The notes under the pieces: generated by a model
Told to the model about the DNA's origin: nothing
Databases searched by the model: none
What the model saw: the letters and a program-made list of their open reading frames with translations, nothing else
Shown here: positions 33,217 to 43,421 of the stretch, piece after piece
Layout of the letters: each line of letters starts with the position of its first letter
Position numbering within the stretch: position 1 is the stretch's first letter
DNA from: Aquimarina macrocephali JAMB N27
Lineage (GTDB): Bacteria > Bacteroidota > Bacteroidia > Flavobacteriales > Flavobacteriaceae
DNA: 64,000 nt
Assembly: GCF_000520995.1 (NCBI RefSeq)
Contig: NZ_JACA01000042.1
Location: 1 to 64,000 of the forward strand
Direction: 5' to 3'
Translations under genes and position numbers: made by a program

Positions 33217-36200
33217 ATGAAAAGTTCATTAACACTTTTTTCAGTATTATTTTACTTTTTTTCTACGGTAGTCAGCGGTCAGGAATCTAGTATTAAGGGA
33301 ATAATTACAGACGGTCAAACCCCGCTTCCCGGAGCAAATATTATGCTTCAGGAAATTCAAAAGGGGGTAGTAACAGATTTTGATGGTAATTTTGAAATCA
33401 TCGGAATTCAGGAAGGACAATATAGTATTGCTATTTCTTATCTTGGTTTTGAGGATAAGGAGATTTCAATTACAATACATCCAGGGGAAATTAAAAATTT
33501 AGGGAGTATTGAACTCGTTGCTTCTGCAGAAGCTTTGGATGAAGTTGTAGTCACAGCTTTGGGTATAGAGAAAGAAAAAAAACGATTAGGTTATGCGGTA
33601 CAAGAAGTGCAGGGAGATCAACTTACAACGGCAAGAGAAACTAATGTTACTAATTCATTAGCAGGTCGTGCAGCCGGAGTTCAAATAACAGGAGGAGGAT
33701 CAGGTGTAGGATCAACTTCGTTAATTACAATACGCGGAGAAGGTTCACTTATCCCGGGTAATAACTCTCCTTTGTTTGTAGTAGATGGTATCCCGATAAG
33801 TAACCGTACTGTTAGTAATCGGGCCGAAGGAAACCTTGAAACAGATTATGGTAATGGAGCACAGGATATTAATCCAGATGATGTTAAGTCTATTTCTATT
33901 CTTAAAGGGCCTAATGCAACTGCTCTTTATGGATCTCGAGGATTAAATGGGGTGGTTTTAATTACTACGAAGTCTGCCGAAAGAACAAAAGGGCTTGGAA
34001 TTAGTTTTACGCAAAATGTAACCTTTGAAAATGCATTAAGAATACCAAAATATCAAAATCAATACGGCCAGGGTGCTGGAGGAGAATTTACCTTTCTTGA
34101 TGGATTTGGAGGCGGTATAAATGATAATATTGATGAGAGTTGGGGACCACGTTTAAATGGACAGTTGATTGCTCAGCATGATAGCCCAACAACAAGTGGT
34201 TTTAGAGCAGGAGATTTTGCAGTAAGACCAAGAAATTCTGATGGTACTTTTGCAGATGAAATTATCCTAACACCATGGAAATCTAATCCTGATAATATTG
34301 AAGACTTTTTTAAAACAGGATCAACAATAACAACAAACCTGGCTTTAACAGGAGGGAATGAATTTGGGAATCTAAGACTTTCCTTAACAAATTTAGAAAG
34401 TGAGGGCATTCTGCCAAATACAGATTATGACAGAAGAACGTATGCGCTAAACGGTTCTTATAATTTAACAAAATGGTTAAAAGTTTCTTCATCGGTTAAC
34501 TACGTCAATAGCAAAAGTAATAATCGGCCAAACAACTCTTACGGTACAGAGAATATCATGTATTTATGGGTTTGGTTTGGACGCCAGATTAATATGAATT
34601 CACTTCGCAATTACTGGCAACCTGGTCTTGAAGGGAGGCAGCAGTTTAATTACAATTATAATTGGCATGATAATCCATTTTTTACATTAAATGAAAACAC
34701 AAATGGATTTGATAAAAACCGTGTTTTTGGTAATGCTAGGGTAGATATGAATATCACACCTAGTCTATCTCTTATGTTACGTACAGGTGTTGACTATTTT
34801 AGTGAACTACGTGCCAGTAGACGAGCCTATAGTACACAGCGATTTGCAAAAGGACAATATCGAGAAGATGATATTTTCTTCAAAGAACAAAACACCGATT
34901 TTCTCCTGCAATATAATAAAGCCCTAAATGAAGATTTTACCATGGGATTATCTGTGGGAGGTAATACCAGAGAAGAAGAAAATCGATATAAACGAATTAG
35001 TGCAAACTCATTATCAGTCCCTGGAATTTATAATTTCGAAAATTCGGCAGAACCATTGTCAAAAACACAATTTAATGATAAGCGTAAAATCAATTCATTA
35101 TACGCATTTGCCAATTTTTCATATAAAAACTTTCTCTTTCTGGATATTACAGGAAGAAATGATTGGTCGAGTACATTACCTAAGGGTAATAACTCATATT
35201 TCTACCCATCTGTCGGTCTTAGTGCTATAATATCTGATATGGTAGAATTACCAGAGATGTTTTCTTTTGTAAAACTTCGTGGTGGCTGGGCTGTTGTTGG
35301 TAATGACACCGATCCTTATGCGCTTAGAAACACATTTTCGTTTAATGAGCCTTTTGGTAATTTTCAACGTGTAAATGCGTCAGATATATTGCGCAATGAA
35401 AACTTGAAACCAGAAGAAGCTTCATCAACCGAAGTTGGAGCAGATATCCGTTTTTTTAATAACCGTTTAGGTTTTGATGTTACATATTATAAATCTACAG
35501 TAAAGAATCAAATCCTGACTTTACCTGTGTCTAATACTTCTGGATTCGAATCAAGGATTATTAATGCGGGTGAAATCGAAAATACTGGTTTTGAAGTTGT
35601 GTTAAATGCTAAGCCTATAAAAAGTAAAAATGGATTTACATGGGAAACCAATGTTAATTTCACCAGCGCACGTGGTGAAGTAAAATCTTTGATTGATAAT
35701 TTAGATACGTATGAGATATCCTCTAATTATGTTAATGTACTAGCCCAAGTTGGAGGTAGAATGGGAGATATTTACGGTACAGGTCTGGTAACGGTAGATG
35801 ATCCTAGTAGTCAATTTTTTGGTCAGGTCGTACACAATGAAGATGGCTTTTCTGTGCGAGATCCAAACTTAAAAAAATTAGGAAATTATAATCCGGATTT
35901 TACTGTAGGTTGGCAGAATACATTTAGTTATAAAGGATTTAATTTTGGTTTCTTATTTGATTGGAGACAAGGAGGAGAAATCATGTCTAGAACAACCCTG
36001 ATCGGCGGTACTTCGGGAATGATGGATTTTACCGCTGTTGGAAGAGAAACAGGAATCATCTCAGAAGGTGTTATCCAAAATGCAGATGGAAGCTATAGAC
36101 CAAATGATGTAGTGCTTTCTGGACGAGATTATTATTGGTGGCGTTATAATCGTGGAAACGAAGAAATAGGGATATTTGATGCCTCTTTTCTAAAACTACG

Positions 36201-36426
36201 AGAAGTACGTTTAGGGTATAACTTCCCTCAAAAAATTCTTGAAAAGACTATCATTAAGAGCCTGTCATTATCATTGGTAGGTAGAAATTTAGCGCTATGG
36301 ACAGAAAACCCTCATTTTGATCCAGAGACCATTTCTTTCAATGGAGGGACTATCGTGCCAGGAGTTGAAGATATGGCATTGCCAAGCTCCAGAAGCTATG
36401 GGATTAATCTAAATGTAACTTTCTAA
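33217..36426 (+). CDS. SusC/RagA-family TonB-dependent outer-membrane transporter
   Basis: The protein is 1069 residues with a signal peptide (MKSSLTLFSVLFYFFSTVVS). Residues 24-105 are a carboxypeptidase-regulatory-like domain (GIITDGQTPLPGANIML, then GVVTDFDGNFEI). A TonB-box-like region (LDEVVVTALGIEKEKKRLGY) and the plug follow, with SPLFVVDGIPI and NATALYGSRGLNGVVLITT. The beta barrel extends to a terminal phenylalanine (GINLNVTF). It imports a bulky nutrient with the SusD partner 10 bases downstream. The cargo is unknown; the third gene is phosphodiesterase-like rather than a glycoside hydrolase, so a phosphorylated compound is possible. Confidence 0.93.
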   Translation: MKSSLTLFSVLFYFFSTVVSGQESSIKGIITDGQTPLPGANIMLQEIQKGVVTDFDGNFEIIGIQEGQYSIAISYLGFEDKEISITIHPGEIKNLGSIELVASAEALDEVVVTALGIEKEKKRLGYAVQEVQGDQLTTARETNVTNSLAGRAAGVQITGGGSGVGSTSLITIRGEGSLIPGNNSPLFVVDGIPISNRTVSNRAEGNLETDYGNGAQDINPDDVKSISILKGPNATALYGSRGLNGVVLITTKSAERTKGLGISFTQNVTFENALRIPKYQNQYGQGAGGEFTFLDGFGGGINDNIDESWGPRLNGQLIAQHDSPTTSGFRAGDFAVRPRNSDGTFADEIILTPWKSNPDNIEDFFKTGSTITTNLALTGGNEFGNLRLSLTNLESEGILPNTDYDRRTYALNGSYNLTKWLKVSSSVNYVNSKSNNRPNNSYGTENIMYLWVWFGRQINMNSLRNYWQPGLEGRQQFNYNYNWHDNPFFTLNENTNGFDKNRVFGNARVDMNITPSLSLMLRTGVDYFSELRASRRAYSTQRFAKGQYREDDIFFKEQNTDFLLQYNKALNEDFTMGLSVGGNTREEENRYKRISANSLSVPGIYNFENSAEPLSKTQFNDKRKINSLYAFANFSYKNFLFLDITGRNDWSSTLPKGNNSYFYPSVGLSAIISDMVELPEMFSFVKLRGGWAVVGNDTDPYALRNTFSFNEPFGNFQRVNASDILRNENLKPEEASSTEVGADIRFFNNRLGFDVTYYKSTVKNQILTLPVSNTSGFESRIINAGEIENTGFEVVLNAKPIKSKNGFTWETNVNFTSARGEVKSLIDNLDTYEISSNYVNVLAQVGGRMGDIYGTGLVTVDDPSSQFFGQVVHNEDGFSVRDPNLKKLGNYNPDFTVGWQNTFSYKGFNFGFLFDWRQGGEIMSRTTLIGGTSGMMDFTAVGRETGIISEGVIQNADGSYRPNDVVLSGRDYYWWRYNRGNEEIGIFDASFLKLREVRLGYNFPQKILEKTIIKSLSLSLVGRNLALWTENPHFDPETISFNGGTIVPGVEDMALPSSRSYGINLNVTF

Positions 36427-36436
36427 AGTAAAAAAG

Positions 36437-37873
36437 ATGAAAAAATATATAATATTAGGAGTAACGATATTGATATCAGTGCTATCATGTACTAATGATT
36501 TTGAAGAAACGAATGCTAATCCCAACCAACCTGAAGAAGTAAGTTCAGATTTATTATTATCTACAGTTATCTCTACTGTTGCTAATAGAGCAGCACAATC
36601 TGGATGGGATAGAGGAAATATTGTAGGCCAGTTGACAGCAAAGATCAATTTTACAGGTTTTGACCGTTATGAATGGGGCTCAGAATCTGGACTGTGGAAT
36701 GAATACTACGGGATTCTTCCGGAAATTGACCTTATTTTAAAAACTTCATTGCAAGAAGAGACCAAAAACACAAGTTACGAAGGGATGGCATTAATCCTTA
36801 GATCTTATGTCTTTTCTATTCTAACAGATAACTGGGGAAGTATTCCTTTTTCGGAAGCGATAGATGGTAAAGACGGGAACTTCACTCCCAAGTATGATAA
36901 TCAACAAGATATTTATACTGCAATTCTTCTGGATTTAAAAAAGGCAGAACAACAATTGGCAATCGGACAGCCTATCCTTGGTGGTGATGTTTTGTATGGA
37001 GGCGACCTTGAAAAATGGAGAAAACTGGCAAACTCTTTAAGACTTCGCTATCTTTTAAGGATTTCGAACAAAGTAGATGTTTCTTCAGAGATGAAAGAGA
37101 TAGTAGATACCGGTGTTTTTATAACAACCAATGCAGATAATGCAGCGGTATCATACCCAGCAACGACACAAATAGATTCATGGCCTATAAGTACTGGTCG
37201 AATCGGTGGATTTGATGAACACCGACTTAGTGAAACCAGTGAGAGCATTTTAAAACAATTTAACGACCAACGTCTATCAAAGTGGTTTCAGCCCACAGAT
37301 AACCCTGATGATGATCCAGGTCTTTTTGTAGGATTAACTAATGGATTGAGTGAAGATAATGCATCAACTTTTAATGGGGGTGCCAGTAATGTATCAAGAA
37401 TAAATCAATCATTCTTTTATGATTCTCCAAATAGTGTAAAAGCCGCAATCATACAAGCAGCCGAAGTACATTTCATACTTGCAGAGGTTGCGCAACGAGG
37501 CTGGGTTACGGCAGATGCCAAAACATTATATGAAGATGGTGTGAGATTATCTTTTGAGTACTGGGATGTTAATCAGGATGTTACTGCTTATCTTGCACAA
37601 ACTGGTGTAGCATATGATGATAAGTTGGAAACAATAATCACTCAGAAATGGTTAGCATCATTTTTGGTCGGTCTTGAAGCCTGGTATGATTTTAGAAGAA
37701 CAGGGTTACCTTCGGTAGTTGTTCCGGGACCAGATAATGTAAACAGTGATCGTGTACCTGTACGTTTCTTATATCCTGATAGCGAGCAAACACTTAATAA
37801 TGAAAATTATGAGCAGGCAATTTCCCAGATGGGAGGCAACGATATCAATATAAAAGGCTGGTGGGAGAACTAA
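36437..37873 (+). CDS. SusD/RagB-family surface lipoprotein
   Basis: The protein is 478 residues with a lipoprotein signal (LGVTILISVLSCTNDFEETN). It has the SusD layout of TPR helices plus a ligand-binding loop region: NEYYGILPEIDLILK, then ILRSYVFSILTDNWGSIPFS, then KWRKLANSLRLRYLLRISN, and near the end TQKWLASFLVGLEAWYDFRR and the usual P-x-R-x-x-YP-type close (VPVRFLYPDSEQTLNNENYE). It forms the lid of the SusC transporter at the cell surface. The 10-base spacing shows co-transcription. The lineage resembles SusD-like_2-type members, but I cannot be sure. Confidence 0.92.
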   Translation: MKKYIILGVTILISVLSCTNDFEETNANPNQPEEVSSDLLLSTVISTVANRAAQSGWDRGNIVGQLTAKINFTGFDRYEWGSESGLWNEYYGILPEIDLILKTSLQEETKNTSYEGMALILRSYVFSILTDNWGSIPFSEAIDGKDGNFTPKYDNQQDIYTAILLDLKKAEQQLAIGQPILGGDVLYGGDLEKWRKLANSLRLRYLLRISNKVDVSSEMKEIVDTGVFITTNADNAAVSYPATTQIDSWPISTGRIGGFDEHRLSETSESILKQFNDQRLSKWFQPTDNPDDDPGLFVGLTNGLSEDNASTFNGGASNVSRINQSFFYDSPNSVKAAIIQAAEVHFILAEVAQRGWVTADAKTLYEDGVRLSFEYWDVNQDVTAYLAQTGVAYDDKLETIITQKWLASFLVGLEAWYDFRRTGLPSVVVPGPDNVNSDRVPVRFLYPDSEQTLNNENYEQAISQMGGNDINIKGWWEN

Positions 37874-37934
37874 TGATCACAAGGTTTTAGTTAAGTGATA
37901 TTGTAATTTAGACTAACATTTAAGAAAATAACGA

Positions 37935-39038
37935 ATGAAAAAAAATATAATCTTTATAGTCGTTTTTGCTATGCATTTGTTTGCAGTTAATGGTAATGCG
38001 CAAAAAGAAAATTCGCCAAAAGTAATTTTAATCACTTTGGATGGATTACGTTGGCAAGAACTTTATACTGGTCCTGATTCACTATTAGTAACGAATAAGA
38101 CATATGTAAATGATACGACGAAGCTAAAAGCAGATTTTTGGAGATCAGAAGCAAAAGACCGAAGAGAGGCTCTAATGCCATTTTTTTGGAAGGATATTGC
38201 TTCTATGGGACAACTACACGGAAATAGAAATGCAGGAAGTAAAGTCAATCTAACGAATATGATGTGGTTTTCATATCCGGGATATAATGAGATCTTAACC
38301 GGGGTTGCCGATGATAAGAATATCAACAGCAATAAAAAGATAAATAATCCAAATAGAACGGTATTGGAAATAACAAATAATCTGCCAAATTATAAAGGAA
38401 AAGTAGCAGCTTTTGGAAGCTGGGATGTATTTCCGTATATCGTAAACGAAGATCGCTCAGGAGTTCCTGTTAATGCAGGTTTTGAGGCCGCCAAAGGAAA
38501 CAATCTTAGTCAACGAGAAGTATTTTTAAACCAGTTACAGGATCAGACTCCAAGCCCTTGGAGTACGGTTCGTTTAGATGCTTTTACTCATCACTATACG
38601 CTAGAGTATATGAAGAAAAACCATCCTGATTTAGTCTATATCGCATATGGTGAAACAGATGATTTTGCTCATGACGGAGACTATGAAGCTTATTTAAAAG
38701 CGGCTCATAACACAGATGGTATGATCAAAGAATTATGGGAGTTTACCCAACAGGATTCATATTATAAAGACAATACCGTCTTTATTATCTCTACAGATCA
38801 TGGTAGAGGAACAGAGCCTCTGGACACCTGGAAAAGCCACGGAACAAAGATAAAAAATGCTGGACAAGTATGGATTGTTGCTTTCGGAAAAGGAATAACT
38901 GCTTTGGGAGAAGTAAAAAATACCGAACAGTTGTACAGTAACCAAATAGCTGCAACAGTTGCTGCGGTTATGGGAAATGAATACCCTGTTGAAAATGCGG
39001 GGAAACCGATTGAGAGTATAGTGAAATCAAAAAAATAA
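37935..39038 (+). CDS. secreted alkaline-phosphatase-superfamily enzyme
   Basis: The protein is 367 residues with a signal peptide (MKKNIIFIVVFAMHLFAVNG). It carries the two-metal site motifs of the phosphodiesterase/phosphomutase branch: VILITLDGLRWQELYTG (first Asp), the likely nucleophile in MMWFSYPGYNEILTG, YIAYGETDDFAHDGDYEAY (Asp and His ligands), ISTDHGRGTEPLD (Asp-His) and SHGT near 298. It is co-directional with SusD after a 61-base gap. It probably cleaves a phosphate ester or diester in the periplasm or at the surface before or after SusC transport. Sulfatase activity is less likely because no sulfatase C-x-P-x-R motif is present. Confidence 0.83.
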   Translation: MKKNIIFIVVFAMHLFAVNGNAQKENSPKVILITLDGLRWQELYTGPDSLLVTNKTYVNDTTKLKADFWRSEAKDRREALMPFFWKDIASMGQLHGNRNAGSKVNLTNMMWFSYPGYNEILTGVADDKNINSNKKINNPNRTVLEITNNLPNYKGKVAAFGSWDVFPYIVNEDRSGVPVNAGFEAAKGNNLSQREVFLNQLQDQTPSPWSTVRLDAFTHHYTLEYMKKNHPDLVYIAYGETDDFAHDGDYEAYLKAAHNTDGMIKELWEFTQQDSYYKDNTVFIISTDHGRGTEPLDTWKSHGTKIKNAGQVWIVAFGKGITALGEVKNTEQLYSNQIAATVAAVMGNEYPVENAGKPIESIVKSKK

Positions 39039-39324
39039 CTATATATCAATCAGTTTAATCAAAAAAGAGGTATTACATAAACTCTAACTCTTATTCTTGA
39101 ATATCTAAGTGAACTCTCAAAAAATACTTTGATAATTATTTACTCATGTATTAGAGGTAGATAATAAGCATTTTGCGAGAAGTTTCACTTGGATTTAAGA
39201 AACATTCAGAATTTATCTTTCAAAAAACGACGATTACATATCATTCTTTGATTGTTATTTATCACGAAAAGACCTTTTCTGTAACAACTTAAGTAAATTA
39301 ACATCTTTACTATAAATATGGTAC

Positions 39325-40158
39325 ATGATGAATCTTAAAACTCCGTTTTCTGTAATATTGCTTTCTATTATTGTGTTGTTCCTGTCATGTGAGAATACCA
39401 AACAGGCAAAATCATCTAAAGAAAAAGTAGAATTACCCAACATTGCTTTATTAGGTACATTCCATTTTGCTACTACTTCAGATTATTCATCAATGGATCT
39501 TGATGATTTTAAGTCTGATAAAAGACAAAAAGAAATTCGTTTGCTAATAGAGGCACTTAAAACATATAAACCAACAAAAATTATGGTTGAGTATCCTTAC
39601 AGAAAAGAGGATAAACTCAATGATGATTATAAAGAATATCTTAAAGACATATATGCTTTAACCATTAATGAAATTGATCAATTAGGTTTTCGTCTTGCCA
39701 AAGAGTTAGGGCATCAAAAAATCTATTGCATAGATCAAAAAATGTCGCTTCCTTTTGCACCGTTGTCTAAATATGCAGAAAAGTATGAAAAGCAAAAATT
39801 TGAAACTTTTCTATCAAGTATTAAAGAAAATGATAAACAAGATTCCAAACGTTTAAAAACAACAACATTATTAGAGTATTTTGCTTATAAAAATTCTAAC
39901 AAAGAAGATTTAAAAAATAAAAATCAATATTTAAAAGGAACTGCTCAGTTTGTTTCTGATTCAACTTATATTGGAGTAAAGTTTGTTTCGAAATGGTGGG
40001 AACGCAATTTTCATATTATGGCTAATATTGATATGCAAACACAAAAAGATGATAGACTTTTGGTTATTGTAGGAGGAGCCCATCGAGCTGTTTTGAAAGA
40101 TTTTTATGAAGATAGAGAGGATGTTGAGTATGTTGAAATTTCGGATTACTTAAAATAA
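39325..40158 (+). CDS. DUF5694-like lipoprotein
   Basis: The protein is 277 residues with a lipobox (IIVLFLSCENTKQ). It has the DUF5694 layout: ALLGTFHFATTSDYSSMD near residue 40, then KPTKIMVEYPYRKEDKLNDD, then GFRLAKELGHQKIYCIDQ, and a C-terminal LLVIVGGAHRAVLKDFYED. The GTFHF, VEYP and GxxH motifs suggest a TraB/ChaN-like metal- or haem-binding fold, but this is inference. The 286-base gap upstream shows no feature. It is not obviously linked to the SusCD operon, nor to the siderophore operon that starts 343 bases later. Confidence 0.7.
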   Translation: MMNLKTPFSVILLSIIVLFLSCENTKQAKSSKEKVELPNIALLGTFHFATTSDYSSMDLDDFKSDKRQKEIRLLIEALKTYKPTKIMVEYPYRKEDKLNDDYKEYLKDIYALTINEIDQLGFRLAKELGHQKIYCIDQKMSLPFAPLSKYAEKYEKQKFETFLSSIKENDKQDSKRLKTTTLLEYFAYKNSNKEDLKNKNQYLKGTAQFVSDSTYIGVKFVSKWWERNFHIMANIDMQTQKDDRLLVIVGGAHRAVLKDFYEDREDVEYVEISDYLK

Positions 40159-40411
40159 AGTGTTTTAGATTTTTTAAATAAGGTAAATGAATATTGTTGT
40201 TTATGTTATTGATTGTAATATACTTAAAATCAATTGTTTATGTGTTTATCTCTAAATAAAATATAGCATAAAGTAATTAATACTTTATTAAATCGTTTAG
40301 TGTTTAACCCATAAGTATTAGAGTTTAAATGTTTAAACCACTTCGGTATTTATCTATAAAATTTCAAAATAATATTAGGTATGTATTAAGTAACACCTAG
40401 TTAAATATTCA

Positions 40412-40494
40412 CGTCATTTTTTATCCAGTTTCCGTCATTTAGTTATTTCAAATGATAGTTAGTTTTGCATTAAAATTTATTTAGACCAAATAAA
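40412..40494 (+). promoter_or_regulatory. promoter of the siderophore operon with AraC-like and iron-box-like sites
   Basis: The 343-base gap 40159-40501 ends in a composite promoter. CGTCATTT occurs twice (40412-40419 and 40433-40440), a direct repeat with a 21-base period. TAGTTTTG (40460-40467) fits TAnnTTTG. TTTATTTAGACCAAATAAA (40476-40494) is an inverted repeat (TTTATTT/AAATAAA) that would cover the transcription start. The same three parts, with nearly the same spacing, precede the TonB receptor gene at 54661. I infer activation by the AraC protein and repression by an iron-dependent repressor. The first 250 bases of the gap show nothing I can name. Confidence 0.7.
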
Positions 40495-40501
40495 AATAAC
40501 T

Positions 40502-42007
40502 ATGCTGTCGGAAACCCAAATTACCCTTAAACCTGACCTTGCGGTTGACTACCTTTTTGATACTCATTCTAAACACGAATACGAAGAGTACATACAAAAA
40601 ACTGTTCAATATATTAAAACCTTTTTGGATAATGATTGTTTCTATAGCGGAGAATCCGCAGAAATGCTAAAGTCCCGTAAAGAAGGTATTTCTGTAAATT
40701 CACATGCCAATTTAACATTAGATCAGGCATTACGAGAAATCAAGGATGTGTTTCTTGATCATGCAATTTCTTTTCACCATCCTCATTACGTAGCGCATCT
40801 TAATTGCCCTGTTTTATTACCTGCATTAGTAGGGGATTTAATAGCCTCATCTGTTAATACAGCTATCGAAACCTGGGATCAAAGTACATCTGCTACATTA
40901 ATAGAAAAAGAGATGATTCGTTGGATTTGTAACGAAATGAATTTTCCTGCAGAATCAGATGGAGTTTTTACCAGTGGTGGTACACAGTCTAATTTCAAGG
41001 CACTTTTGATGGCACGAGATCATTATGCATTTACACATTATGGTATCAACCTAAAAGAGAATGGGTGGTCTGATGAGGTAAGTAAGTTTCGTATTTTTTG
41101 TTCAGATAAAGCACATTTCAGTATCAAAAAGAATGCAGCTTTATTAGGTATGGGATATGATTCTGTAATACCTATAGATACCGATGATAAGATGAAGATG
41201 AAGGTAAATGCTCTGGTACAAGCTATAGAAAAAGAAAAACAACAAGGCAATATTCCAATAGCAATAGTTGCTACAGCAGGAACAACAGATTTTGGAAGTT
41301 TTGATCCTTTACAAACCATCTCTAAAATTGCAAAAGAATATAATATCTGGTTTCATGTAGATGGAGCATATGGAGGATGTTATGTCTTGACCGATACCCA
41401 TAAACATATGTTTAAAGGAGTCGAATATGCTGATTCGATGACTATTGATTTTCATAAAACCTTATTTCAGCCGGTATGCTCTAGTGCTTTTCTGGTTAGA
41501 GACACAAAATATTTTAAATATATTTCTTACTACGCAGATTACCTTAATCCTATAGAAAATCGGGATGAAGAATATCCAAATTTGATTGAAAAATCTATTC
41601 AGACTACCCGACGATTTGATGCTTTAAAATTATGGTTTACTTTAAAAGTAACCGGAACTAAAACTTTGGGAGGATTTCTGGAAAAAGTACATTACCTGGC
41701 CCGTGAAGTTTATTATATCATTAAAGATGATATTTATTTTGAAGTAGCACATCAACCAGAACTAAGTACTCTTGTGTTTCGATTTAAAATCCCTGGCGTA
41801 TCCGATGAAAAAATATTGGATGCAGCAAATCTGTATATTAAAAATACACTTTTTAATGATGGTAAAGCTTCTGTAGCAAGTACCAAACTAAATAATAAAA
41901 CCTACTTAAAATTTACCTTGTTAAATCCGAGAACGACAAAGGAAGATTTGATAGAGGTTATTAAAATGATTAAAGAACAAGGATTAATCTATGCCACAAA
42001 TAATTAA
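40502..42007 (+). CDS. PLP-dependent decarboxylase of siderophore biosynthesis
   Basis: The protein is 501 residues and belongs to the group II (DesA/RhbB/glutamate decarboxylase-like) family. Key segments are FTSGGTQSNFKALLMARDHY (PLP phosphate contact), WFHVDGAYGGCYVLTDTHK (the Asp that pairs with the pyridine nitrogen) and SMTIDFHKTLFQPVCSSAFL, where the His-Lys holds the Schiff-base lysine near residue 319. In hydroxamate pathways this enzyme makes cadaverine from lysine or diaminopropane from diaminobutyrate. No RhbA-type aminotransferase is present here, which favours lysine decarboxylation to cadaverine; that is inference. It is the first gene of the operon, 8 bases before the hydroxylase. 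Confidence 0.9.
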   Translation: MLSETQITLKPDLAVDYLFDTHSKHEYEEYIQKTVQYIKTFLDNDCFYSGESAEMLKSRKEGISVNSHANLTLDQALREIKDVFLDHAISFHHPHYVAHLNCPVLLPALVGDLIASSVNTAIETWDQSTSATLIEKEMIRWICNEMNFPAESDGVFTSGGTQSNFKALLMARDHYAFTHYGINLKENGWSDEVSKFRIFCSDKAHFSIKKNAALLGMGYDSVIPIDTDDKMKMKVNALVQAIEKEKQQGNIPIAIVATAGTTDFGSFDPLQTISKIAKEYNIWFHVDGAYGGCYVLTDTHKHMFKGVEYADSMTIDFHKTLFQPVCSSAFLVRDTKYFKYISYYADYLNPIENRDEEYPNLIEKSIQTTRRFDALKLWFTLKVTGTKTLGGFLEKVHYLAREVYYIIKDDIYFEVAHQPELSTLVFRFKIPGVSDEKILDAANLYIKNTLFNDGKASVASTKLNNKTYLKFTLLNPRTTKEDLIEVIKMIKEQGLIYATNN

Positions 42008-42015
42008 AACAACAT

Positions 42016-43350
42016 ATGATGAATGATACTAAAATAATAGATTTTGTAGCGGTAGGTATTGGTCCTTTTAATCTGGGATTAGCTTGTTTGACCGAACCTA
42101 TTAATGAGTTGGAAGGAGTTTTTTTAGACAAAAACTCTAAGTTTGATTGGCACCCTGGGATGTTGCTTCAGGATACCACATTACAGATTCCGTTTATGGC
42201 AGATCTGGTGACTCTGGCAGATCCTACCAGCCCATTTAGTTTTTTGAATTATATAAAAAAACAAGGGCGGATGTATTCTTTCTATATAAAAGAAAATTTC
42301 CTACTACTTCGTAATGAATACAATCAATATTGCCAATGGGTGATACAAAAATTACCCAACTTGTTTTTTAATACCGAAGTAACTCATATACAATATAATG
42401 AAAAAGAAGAGTACTATGTTGTTACCTCGAAATGCACACAGACTGATGAATTAAAAATATACAAAGCAAGAAAACTGGTTTTAGGAACAGGAACTCAACC
42501 TTATGTTCCAGAATGTTGCAAACAATTAGAAGGAAAAGCATTTCATTCTTCATCATATCTAAAGAGTAAAACAGTAGTACAATCCAAAAAATCTATAACC
42601 ATATTAGGTAGCGGGCAAAGTGCAGCAGAGATTTTTTATGATCTTTTGCAAGATGTTGAAACAAAAGGATATCAATTAAACTGGATTACCAGATCTCCAA
42701 GATTTTTTCCATTAGAGTATTCTAAATTAACTTTGGAGATGACTTCTCCAGAGTATGTGGATTATTTCTATAATCTACCACAGGATAAAAAGGATCATTT
42801 AATTCAAAATCAAAAACATCTCTTTAAAGGAATTAACCAAGATCTAATTGCAGATATCTATGATATGATTTATACCAAGCAATTGACTAATGATGTTAAG
42901 ATATCATTGCGTACTAATTCTGAATTGACCACAGCAGAGTATAATGAAAATCAAAACACTTTTGATCTTGAATTACACCAAATTGAACAAAATAAAAGAT
43001 ACTGCCATCAAACAGAAGCACTAATATTAGCAACTGGCTATACCTATCAGAAACCAGAATTTGTAGACGGTATAACAGATCATATTAAATGGGATGATAA
43101 AAACAGATACGCTGTACATCGCAATTATAGTATTGATAAGAAAGGTAAGGATATCTATGTGCAAAATGTAGAATTACATACTCACGGGTTCGTAACTCCA
43201 GATTTAGGAATGGCATGTTATCGCAATTCTTTTATCATTAAAGAACTAACAGGAAAAGAATATTACCCGATAGAAAAACGTATTGCTTTTCAGCAATTTG
43301 AAGTAACCCAAGAAGAAGAAATTAATACGGAAGAACCTGTTTTAAGGTAA
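42016..43350 (+). CDS. lysine/ornithine-type N-hydroxylase (flavin monooxygenase)
   Basis: The protein is 444 residues, the usual length of the IucD/DesB/RhbE family. The FAD-binding motif VGIGPFNLGLACL is at about residues 11-23. The substrate region WHPGMLLQDTTLQIPFMADL follows. The NADPH-binding motif ILGSGQSAAEIFYDLL is at about 196-211, and the family's ATGY motif (LILATGYTYQKPE) at about 336-348. It N-hydroxylates a terminal amine, here probably the diamine made by the preceding decarboxylase, to create the future hydroxamate. It sits 8 bases after the decarboxylase gene and is clearly co-transcribed. Confidence 0.92.
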   Translation: MMNDTKIIDFVAVGIGPFNLGLACLTEPINELEGVFLDKNSKFDWHPGMLLQDTTLQIPFMADLVTLADPTSPFSFLNYIKKQGRMYSFYIKENFLLLRNEYNQYCQWVIQKLPNLFFNTEVTHIQYNEKEEYYVVTSKCTQTDELKIYKARKLVLGTGTQPYVPECCKQLEGKAFHSSSYLKSKTVVQSKKSITILGSGQSAAEIFYDLLQDVETKGYQLNWITRSPRFFPLEYSKLTLEMTSPEYVDYFYNLPQDKKDHLIQNQKHLFKGINQDLIADIYDMIYTKQLTNDVKISLRTNSELTTAEYNENQNTFDLELHQIEQNKRYCHQTEALILATGYTYQKPEFVDGITDHIKWDDKNRYAVHRNYSIDKKGKDIYVQNVELHTHGFVTPDLGMACYRNSFIIKELTGKEYYPIEKRIAFQQFEVTQEEEINTEEPVLR

Positions 43351-43421
43351 ACCACAAACCTTATAGGGTGCTAAAATTAAGTTCAGCACAAGCCTGTGAG
43401 GTTTATAATTGTAACTCTACA

